Below are positions 1 through 4,720 of a stretch of 8,970 bases of DNA, one piece after another. The DNA is from Candidatus Symbiobacter sp. (lineage in GTDB: Bacteria; Pseudomonadota; Alphaproteobacteria; Elsterales; Elsteraceae), in NCBI GenBank assembly GCA_030054015.1, contig JASGCR010000072.1:1-8970 (forward strand), read 5' to 3'. Position 1 is the stretch's first letter; each line of letters begins with the position of its first letter. The notes under the pieces were generated by a model that was given only the letters and a program-made list of their open reading frames with translations, was not told the origin of the DNA and searched no databases. A program made the translations under genes and the position numbers.

Positions 1-36
1 GCCAAGCGCGGCGACGCTCAGAATGACACTCCGACT

Positions 37-73
37 ACTTATTCAGACCTTCCTTGAGAAGGGGGGGTAAATC
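37..73 (-). repeat. Dispersed repeat copy A: C7 run plus GTCTGAATAAGT module
   Basis: Read on the minus strand this segment gives TTTACCCCCCCTTCT, then a short spacer, then AGGAAGGTCTGAATAAGT. The 18-base module at 37-54 is the exact reverse complement of 3584-3601 and 8903-8920. The 15-base C-run module (57-71) exactly matches 8926-8940. No full hairpin forms here because the G-run arm seen in the other copies is absent, so this copy looks truncated or rearranged. It lies upstream of metX. Its sharing of modules with two other intergenic sites is seen directly; that it belongs to a genome-wide repeat family is inference. Confidence 0.75.
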
Positions 74-180
74 AATTTTCGACTTTTTCGGACTATTTTG
101 CCGAGTTGGTTGCATAATTGGAAAAATTAAGCACAATGGCGGTGCCGAGAGAGAGGGGATGCTATGCGCGATGCTATGGA

Positions 181-187
181 GAGAGGG
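181..187 (+). promoter_or_regulatory. Ribosome binding site deciding the metX start
   Basis: GAGAGGG lies 8 bases before an in-frame TTG at 196. The other in-frame candidates (TTG 118, ATG 136, GTG 238) have no comparable purine-rich site at the right distance. The site lies in a small direct duplication: GATGCTATG occurs at 158-166 and 170-178, and each copy has a GAGAGAGG-type purine tract beside it. Confidence 0.5.
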
Positions 188-195
188 AAAAAAAT

Positions 196-1389
196 TTGCT
201 GACAGAAAACAGGACTTCATCCGATTTTCGCCATCAGGTGAAAATTTTTGCCGATGACGATGTCATGCCGCTCGATTGCGGGGCGGGGCTTGCCGCTTTG
301 GGCGTGGCCTATCGCACTTATGGTCACCTGAACGCGGCGCGTAACAATGCGATTTTGGTCTGTCATGCCTTGACCGGCGATCAATATGTGGCCGAGACCC
401 ATCCCTTGACCGGCAAGCCGGGCTGGTGGGAAAGTTTGATTGGCCCAGGCCGCATGTTGGACACGAATCGTTATTTCGTGATTTGCAGCAATGTCTTGGG
501 CAGTTGTATGGGGACGAGTGGCCCGGGCAGCCTTAATCCCCAAACCGGCCAGGTTTATGGGCTGGATTTTCCGGTCATTACGATTGGTGATATGGTGCGG
601 GCGCAGAAAAAACTGATCGATGCGTTGGGCATTGCCCAGCTTTTTGCCGTGATAGGCGGCTCGATGGGGGGGATGCAGGTGCTGGAATGGGCGGCAAGTT
701 ACCCGGACAGCGTCTTTGCGGCGGTACCTATTGCCACCGCCTCGCGTCATTCGGCGCAAAACATCGCCTTTCACGAGGTTGGTCGCCAAGCCATCATGGC
801 CGATCCCGATTGGCGCGGCGGCAAATACCAGGAACAAGGCGTGATCCCGCGGCGTGGTTTGGCGGTGGCACGTATGGCCGCCCATGTCACCTATATGTCC
901 GAGGGGGCCCTGCATGAAAAATTTGGTCGGGCCTTGCAACAAGGCGACCGGCCTTCTTATCACTTTGCCGCCGATTTCCAGGTGGAATCTTATTTGCACC
1001 ACCAGGGGTCGAGTTTTGTCGAAAGATTTGATGCCAATTCTTATCTCTATCTGACTCGCGCCATGGATTATTTTGATCTTGCGGCGGCGCATGGCGGCAA
1101 TTTGGCGGCGGCTTTTTCCGGCAGCAAGACCCGGTTTTGCGTGGTATCTTTTACGAGCGACTGGCTGTTTCCGACCCCAGAGTCACGCGCCTTGGTCAAA
1201 GCGTTGAACGCGGTGGCCGGCAATGTCAGTTTTGTCGAAATTGACAGCGATCGCGGCCATGATTCATTTTTGCTCGATCTGCCGGAATTTGACAAAATTC
1301 TGCAGGGCTTTATCGAAGGCTGTGCCAGCATCCGCGGCCTGGCACCAGGCGACAACAGCCAGGGGGGGATGCCCAGACATGGCGAATAA
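196..1389 (+). CDS. metX: Homoserine O-acyltransferase (acetyltransferase) MetX
   Basis: MetX transfers an acyl group, normally acetyl from acetyl-CoA, to the hydroxyl of L-homoserine, the committed cytoplasmic step of methionine synthesis. The 397-residue product has the alpha/beta-hydrolase layout of the family: TYGHLNAARNNAILVCHALTGD (about 41-62), the nucleophile elbow GGSMGG with Ser156, then Asp322 in TSDWLFP and His355 in GHDSF, completing the Ser-Asp-His triad. Length is normal for the family. I chose TTG 196 because GAGAGGG sits 8 bases upstream and the resulting N-terminus (about 40 residues before TYG) resembles alphaproteobacterial members; ATG 136 or TTG 118 would add 20 to 26 residues, and GTG 238 is also possible. 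Its last 11 bases overlap metW, its usual partner. Some proteobacterial MetX enzymes use succinyl-CoA instead, and the motifs seen here do not settle that. No SAM-II type riboswitch was recognised in the leader. Confidence 0.95.
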   Translation: MLTENRTSSDFRHQVKIFADDDVMPLDCGAGLAALGVAYRTYGHLNAARNNAILVCHALTGDQYVAETHPLTGKPGWWESLIGPGRMLDTNRYFVICSNVLGSCMGTSGPGSLNPQTGQVYGLDFPVITIGDMVRAQKKLIDALGIAQLFAVIGGSMGGMQVLEWAASYPDSVFAAVPIATASRHSAQNIAFHEVGRQAIMADPDWRGGKYQEQGVIPRRGLAVARMAAHVTYMSEGALHEKFGRALQQGDRPSYHFAADFQVESYLHHQGSSFVERFDANSYLYLTRAMDYFDLAAAHGGNLAAAFSGSKTRFCVVSFTSDWLFPTPESRALVKALNAVAGNVSFVEIDSDRGHDSFLLDLPEFDKILQGFIEGCASIRGLAPGDNSQGGMPRHGE

Positions 1390-2032
1390 AGAAAGAAAAG
1401 AAAAAATCAGGTTGCGGCGCGACTTGGTGCAAATTGCCGCCTTGGTCGAACACGGGGCGCGGGTGCTGGATATTGGCTGTGGCGATGGGGCCTTGCTGGA
1501 ATATTTGGCGAGCCAATGCCGCGTCGATGGCCGCGGCATGGAATTGTCCCAGGCCGGGGTGAATGCCTGTGTCGGGCGGGGTTTGTCGGTGGTGCAGGGC
1601 GATGCCGATCTCGATTTGGCGTCTTATCCCAGCCAGGGGTTTGACTATGCGATTTTAAGCCAAACCCTCCAGGCCACCAAACATCCCGACCGCGTTTTGG
1701 CCGAATTGGTGCGGATAGGGCGGCGGGCGATCGTCTCCTTGCCCAATTTTGGGCAATGGCGGATACGGGCGCAACTTTTGGGACGCGGGCGGATGCCGCG
1801 CACCCTGACTTTGGGCTATGAATGGTATAATACGCCCAATATTCATCTTTGTACCTTGGGGGATTTTTTTGATCTGTGCCGCCAGCAGGGGATCAGAGTC
1901 GAAAGATTTATCCCCTGTCACCGCGATGGCCGGGCGATTTTTCCGTCTTTGTCGGGCTTTGCGGGTGTTGCCAATCTCATTGCCGACCAAGCGGTGTTTG
2001 TTTTGACCTCCGAGGCAGGTCATCGCCCATGA
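1379..2032 (+). CDS. metW: Methionine biosynthesis protein MetW
   Basis: MetW is a class I SAM-methyltransferase-fold protein almost always encoded next to metX in proteobacteria; genetic and biochemical work in several species links it to MetX activity. The 217-residue product has motif I VLDIGCGDG (29-37), an acidic residue ending strand 2 (GMELSQAG, Glu55), the MetW-type LSQTLQAT (93-100), LPNFGQWRIR (121-130) and the C-terminal block YEWYNTPNIH (147-156). The ATG at 1379 follows an AGGGGGGG Shine-Dalgarno tract (1361-1368) inside the end of metX, and the two frames overlap by 11 bases, so translation is probably coupled. A longer reading upstream in this frame would cover metX sequence and has no MetW character. 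The stop overlaps the start of the next gene. Confidence 0.95.
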   Translation: MANKERKEKIRLRRDLVQIAALVEHGARVLDIGCGDGALLEYLASQCRVDGRGMELSQAGVNACVGRGLSVVQGDADLDLASYPSQGFDYAILSQTLQATKHPDRVLAELVRIGRRAIVSLPNFGQWRIRAQLLGRGRMPRTLTLGYEWYNTPNIHLCTLGDFFDLCRQQGIRVERFIPCHRDGRAIFPSLSGFAGVANLIADQAVFVLTSEAGHRP

Positions 2033-3300
2033 TGCGGTTGATTTTTCTGATTTTTCTTATGGTGAGCGGGGTGCCGGTTCAGGCCGCATCGCAAAAATAT
2101 TTTCGCATCGGGGCGGCGGCGGCGGGGAGCGCGAATTATGCCCTGGCTTTGACGGTGGCGGCACGCTTAAGCGGCCAATTGTCCAAATCATCTACGCCTC
2201 TGATTGCCCTGGTCGAACCAATCGCCAGCCCGACCGAGCGGATCAGCAAATTGCACAGCCGCGCCTTGGATGCGGTGGTGATCGATTCGGCGGAATTTTT
2301 TGCCTTAAAACCAGGCCCTGAGGCAAAGGGGGCGGCCAAAGCGACCCCTTCGACCCCGCCGACCCCGTCGACCCCGCCGACCAATCCCAAATTTATCGCC
2401 GCCTCCGCTTGGTTCGGATTGCGCAGTTTGGCGAATTTGGCCACGCTTCCCATCCACATCATCGTCAACGCCGCCAACCCGCGCCCTATGCGGCGCAGCG
2501 ACGCGCTGCGTGGCCGCAATTTTCTGACCATTGGTCACGACCAGGCCGAGATGGCTCTTTTAAATCAAATTTTTGCCGCTTATCGCCCCGTGCCGGGCCA
2601 GTCCGCGCCTAAATTTGCCGCGCCTAAATTTGCTCCGCCCGCCCCGCCGCAACCGCAAACTGAGGCGGGCGTGGCAGGCGATGTCGCCAAAAGCGGGGAT
2701 GTCGCCAAAGGCGGTGACCAGCTTGATCCGTCATTTGAAATTTCCGCCCAGCACTTGCGGGCGTTGCAGAATTTACCAGTCTGGTCAGACGGCAAGGGTC
2801 TGGCGGGGGATAAATCCGTGCTGATGCCCCAGGGTAAAAACGATGCCAAAAAATTTAACCAATCCATCGCTGATTTAATCGCCGGAAAATGGGATGCGGT
2901 GGTGGCGGTGGGGCCTTTGCCCCTGGCGGATTTGGCGGCGGCGGCGCGTCAATACCCGCTTGGGTTGGTTGCGATGCCGCGTCTGCCGTCACCGGCGACG
3001 GGTTTGACCAAAGCGGTGACGCCGACGGTGATTGCGGGCAAACATTACAATGGCGGAGAGGACACGCCGAGTTTCGCCCTCACGGTGAATTTGGTGGTCT
3101 CGGCCCGGATGCCATCCGTCACCGCCGATGCGGTGATGCGGGCTTTGTGGCCGTATGGTGTTGTGGCCGCCAAACCCGATGACGGCGATGCGGGTGAAAA
3201 AAACCTGCCGATATTGAATGTCGCCCAGGCCAGGTATGGGTTTTTCTTGCCGGCTCACCCGGCGGCGGCGCGTTATTTTAAGGAAAATCTGCCTCAATAA
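2029..3300 (+). CDS. Divergent TAXI-family periplasmic solute-binding protein
   Basis: The 423-residue product starts with a signal peptide (MMRLIFLIFLMVSGVPVQA, probable cleavage near residue 19-20), so it is probably periplasmic. TAXI-type (TRAP transporter, immunogenic protein) features follow: YFRIGAAAAGSANYALA (24-40), the RGRNFLTIGHDQAE block (161-174), WDAVVAVGPLPLADL (288-302), LTVNLVVSARMP (351-362), and a C-terminus FLPAHPAAARYFKE (406-419) like the family's PLHPGA-YYKE. Two low-complexity segments interrupt the fold: a Pro/Thr/Ser stretch (about 96-119) and an Ala/Pro/Gly stretch (about 190-230), each made of short DNA tandem repeats. The first residues of the family's binding region are poorly conserved. 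The start ATG overlaps the metW stop (ATGA), implying coupling; AGGT at 2017-2020 may be its ribosome site. No TRAP membrane subunit is present, so it may act with distant subunits or in another role. The family call is fairly firm; ligand unknown. Confidence 0.75.
   Translation: MMRLIFLIFLMVSGVPVQAASQKYFRIGAAAAGSANYALALTVAARLSGQLSKSSTPLIALVEPIASPTERISKLHSRALDAVVIDSAEFFALKPGPEAKGAAKATPSTPPTPSTPPTNPKFIAASAWFGLRSLANLATLPIHIIVNAANPRPMRRSDALRGRNFLTIGHDQAEMALLNQIFAAYRPVPGQSAPKFAAPKFAPPAPPQPQTEAGVAGDVAKSGDVAKGGDQLDPSFEISAQHLRALQNLPVWSDGKGLAGDKSVLMPQGKNDAKKFNQSIADLIAGKWDAVVAVGPLPLADLAAAARQYPLGLVAMPRLPSPATGLTKAVTPTVIAGKHYNGGEDTPSFALTVNLVVSARMPSVTADAVMRALWPYGVVAAKPDDGDAGEKNLPILNVAQARYGFFLPAHPAAARYFKENLPQ
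2342..2382 (+). repeat. 9-bp tandem repeat inside the TAXI-like gene
   Basis: About four and a half units of CGACCCCGY run from 2342 to 2382, encoding alternating TPS and TPP triplets. The repeat is in frame, so changes in copy number would lengthen or shorten the protein in 3-residue steps without breaking it. Confidence 0.85.
2604..2715 (+). repeat. 15-bp and 18-bp direct repeats inside the TAXI-like gene
   Basis: CGCGCCTAAATTTGC occurs twice back to back (2604-2618 and 2619-2633), giving the protein repeat APKFA/APKFA. A second pair, GATGTCGCC followed by an AAA-GCGG type tail (2680-2697 and 2698-2715), matches at 16 of 18 bases and encodes DVAKSG/DVAKGG. Both are multiples of three and lie in the second low-complexity insert, as expected for local slippage duplication. 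Confidence 0.85.
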
Positions 3301-3360
3301 ACTTCATCCGTTTTTTTGCCAAAAGAGCCGCGCCTGAACAAGTCCTAAAAAAGGAGCGTC

Positions 3361-3408
3361 ATTACCCGCAGATTTTTGCCGCGAAGCGGCATAAATCTGT
3401 CGGGTAAT
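3361..3408. repeat. Hairpin 1 of the three-hairpin block
   Basis: ATTACCCG-CAGATTT-TTGCCGC (3361-3382) pairs with the complementary arm ending GGGTAAT (3386-3408) across a GAA loop, with one bulged base and one mismatch. The arms are about 22 bases, long for a chance hairpin in a 382-base gap. Confidence 0.85.
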
Positions 3409-3449
3409 CCCCCAGGAGGATTATTCCCAAAATGCCTGGGGGATTACCC
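3402..3449. repeat. Hairpin 2 of the three-hairpin block
   Basis: GGGTAATCCCCCAGG (3402-3416) is the exact reverse complement of CCTGGGGGATTACCC (3435-3449), a perfect 15-bp stem with an 18-base loop. Its left arm reuses the right end of hairpin 1 and its right arm contributes the left end of hairpin 3, so neighbouring stems cannot all be fully formed at once. Confidence 0.9.
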
Positions 3450-3491
3450 AACTCGCGCTGTCCGTTATTCACGGACAGCGCGGTGGGTAAT
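3443..3491. repeat. Hairpin 3 of the three-hairpin block
   Basis: ATTACCCA (3443-3450) pairs with TGGGTAAT (3484-3491), and CGCGCTGTCCGT (3454-3465) pairs perfectly with ACGGACAGCGCG (3471-3482) across a TATTC loop. The inner 12-bp GC-rich stem is the most stable part. The ATTACCC ends are the same heptamer used by hairpins 1 and 2. Confidence 0.9.
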
Positions 3492-3579
3492 GACGTTCTC
3501 TTTTTGCCGCTCTTGGTCGTGCGAAGCCGCCCGCTCGCAAATGCCATTTTTTTTGCTTTTTGGACTTGTTCGGAGGTTC

Positions 3580-3677
3580 CTATAGGAAGGTCTGAATAAG
3601 TCGAGAAACGCTTATGACCCCCCCCTTCCTGCTTAGGAAGGGGGGGGTCAGTACGACTTGTTCATACCATCCTATAG
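3580..3677. repeat. Foldback element B: 24-bp imperfect inverted repeats around a C8/G8 hairpin
   Basis: The arm at 3580-3603 (starting CTATAGGAAGGTCTGAA) and the inverted arm at 3654-3677 match at 21 of 24 positions. Between them lies a perfect 16-bp hairpin (3615-3650). The left arm contains the 18-base module shared with copies A and C; the right arm carries the variant ATGAACAAGTC. The element ends 5 bases before the stop of the leftward glycosyltransferase gene, so its transcript would end in this structure. Its symmetry is seen directly; its origin as a small mobile or REP-like element is inferred. Confidence 0.8.
3615..3650. terminator. Perfect 16-bp hairpin with C8/G8 arms, possible bidirectional terminator
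   Basis: TGACCCCCCCCTTCCT (3615-3630) pairs exactly with AGGAAGGGGGGGGTCA (3635-3650) around a GCTT loop. It lies 33 bases past the stop of the leftward glycosyltransferase and downstream of the rightward TAXI-like gene. There is no T-run after either arm, so it is not a canonical intrinsic terminator; it may instead be a transcript-end stabiliser or simply the core of a repeat element. Bases 3612-3641 are identical to 8880-8909. Confidence 0.4.
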
Positions 3678-3682
3678 AAAAT

Positions 3683-4720
3683 TCACTCCACCAACGCGGC
3701 TTGATGGTGCGGCGTGGTGGTGTGCTGGTGTTTATCGCGGCCAAGCAAATATTTATGCCGTACCACCCGCGGCACATTGGCAATGTCCATTTGCCAAGCC
3801 GCCAATAAAAATTGGGTCCCCAAAATAATCGGCAAAGCCCCGAACATCACCGTACCCGCCGTGGCCTCGATTTTGCGGCTGACTGCATTGATAAATTCGT
3901 ACGTACCAAAACCCACGCCAAATACCCATAATGGTAAACCCAGCAATATTCCGACCGAGACTTCGTTAAAATCGCGCAGGAAATAACTGTATAAAATGCG
4001 TTTACCGGCGTTACGGGCATGACCCCATAAAAACGAGCCAAAAATGCGGGAAATGCGCAAAGAACTGGATTCTGTGCCGTATTTTGCCTTCATCGGCATG
4101 TCCATAACCACGGCGCGGGCCACGTACAAACGAAACAACATGTCGGATTCAAAAAAATAACGCTTGGCGATTTTATCGAGCGGTAACTCCGCCAAAATCG
4201 CGCGGTGAATCGCGGTAAACCCGTTGGTGGGGTCAAAAATCGAATAATATCCCGAAGAAAGTTTGGTCATAAACGACAATATAATATTTCCAAACAGGCG
4301 GATTTTTGGCATGGATTGCAGGTCATCCATGGCGTAAAAGCGGTTGCCTTTGACGTAATCAGCTTTTTCGTTCAAAATCGGGGCAATCATTGGCGCAATC
4401 AGGTCGGGTGACATTTGCCCATCGCCATCAATTTTGATCATCACTGTCATATCATCGGCCAAGGCGGCGCGATAGCCCGTTACCATCGCCCCGCCCACGC
4501 CTTGGTTGATGGCGTGACGGATGAGGCGGATGCGGGGATCGTGCATCATGGCCGTCCGGATCACCGAAACACTGTCATCCGGGCTTTGGTCATCGACGCA
4601 ATAAATGCGGCTGACCCAGGGCGGAATCGCCGCCAAAACCTGGGCGATTTCGGACTCAACCCGATAACAGGGGATAATCACCGCAATGGGGTGCGATTCA
4701 AGCGTCAGGTCTGGGTTCAT
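3683..4720 (-). CDS. GT2 family glycosyltransferase, polyprenyl-phosphate sugar synthase type
   Basis: The 345-residue product has a GT-A/GT2 domain followed by a membrane anchor. Visible motifs are IAVIIPCYR (12-20), VDDQSPDDS (42-50), the metal-binding DXD-like KIDGDGQM (96-103, Asp98/Asp100), FDPTNGF (162-168) and FFESDM (189-194). Two hydrophobic segments (about 254-275 and 288-310) follow, as in GtrB and bacterial DPM1-like enzymes, which load a sugar from a nucleotide donor onto polyprenyl phosphate at the inner face of the membrane. The His/Thr-rich C-terminus is not conserved in the family as far as I can tell. The start codon overlaps the upstream gene's stop (ATGA) and GAGG sits 6 bases before it, so translation is probably coupled to the large membrane protein, its likely partner. 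The sugar cannot be predicted. Confidence 0.88.
   Translation of the reverse strand: MNPDLTLESHPIAVIIPCYRVESEIAQVLAAIPPWVSRIYCVDDQSPDDSVSVIRTAMMHDPRIRLIRHAINQGVGGAMVTGYRAALADDMTVMIKIDGDGQMSPDLIAPMIAPILNEKADYVKGNRFYAMDDLQSMPKIRLFGNIILSFMTKLSSGYYSIFDPTNGFTAIHRAILAELPLDKIAKRYFFESDMLFRLYVARAVVMDMPMKAKYGTESSSLRISRIFGSFLWGHARNAGKRILYSYFLRDFNEVSVGILLGLPLWVFGVGFGTYEFINAVSRKIEATAGTVMFGALPIILGTQFLLAAWQMDIANVPRVVRHKYLLGRDKHQHTTTPHHQAALVE

Larger units (their letters stand above)
3334..3573. repeat. Composite palindromic element bounded by inverted CTGAACAAGTC-type ends
   Basis: GAACAAGTCC at 3336-3345 is the exact reverse complement of GGACTTGTTC at 3562-3571, and the wider ends read CTGAACAAGTC (3334-3344) and GACTTGTTCGG (3563-3573). 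Inside, CGTCATTACCC (3357-3367) is the exact reverse complement of GGGTAATGACG (3485-3495), with A-rich and T-rich flanks that pair imperfectly further out. The core between these arms holds three hairpins. The structure is about 240 bases, has inverted ends and contains no gene, which is the architecture of a MITE or other non-autonomous foldback element. No target-site duplication could be assigned. Confidence 0.55.
3301..3682. other. Non-coding gap full of nested inverted repeats, between convergent operons
   Basis: This 382-base gap lies where the metX-metW-TAXI unit (+) and the glycosyltransferase unit (-) converge. Short open frames across it are low-complexity translations of palindromes and have no family resemblance, so I call no gene. 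It contains a three-hairpin block (3357-3495) and a foldback element (3580-3677), both detailed separately, and T-rich tracts at 3311-3317 and 3547-3554. No classical stem plus T-run terminator is obvious for either operon, although the strong hairpins here may end transcription from both sides; that is inference. Confidence 0.8.

Noticed and set aside
106..137. Promoter for metX (TTGCAT at 110-115 and CACAAT at 132-137)
   Set aside because: Only 3 of 6 and 4 of 6 consensus matches with 16-base spacing; too weak to list as a feature.
60..195. SAM-II type riboswitch upstream of metX
   Set aside because: Such elements occur upstream of met genes in alphaproteobacteria, so I looked for the compact pseudoknot with its conserved GCUAAA-type segment, but nothing matching is present.
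35..220. 61-residue open frame on the minus strand across the metX leader
   Set aside because: It runs through repeat copy A and the purine-rich leader, giving low-complexity sequence with no family resemblance; the metX leader explains it better.
217..1092. 291-residue open frame antisense to metX
   Set aside because: It lies wholly inside the well-supported metX gene, is rich in Arg/His/Pro typical of antisense translation, and has no recognisable domain.
3376..3585. Small open frames in the 3301-3682 gap (also 3362-3547 minus, 3580-3783 minus, 3614-3808 plus)
   Set aside because: They translate palindromic repeats and homopolymer arms; no ribosome sites or conserved motifs were seen.
3615..3650. 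G-quadruplex at the C8/G8 hairpin
   Set aside because: There is only one long G run per strand in the hairpin, not four spaced runs, so an intramolecular quadruplex is unlikely.
3334..3682. CRISPR array or integron attC cluster
   Set aside because: Repeats are inverted and nested rather than evenly spaced direct repeats with unique spacers, and no cas or integrase gene is in the window.
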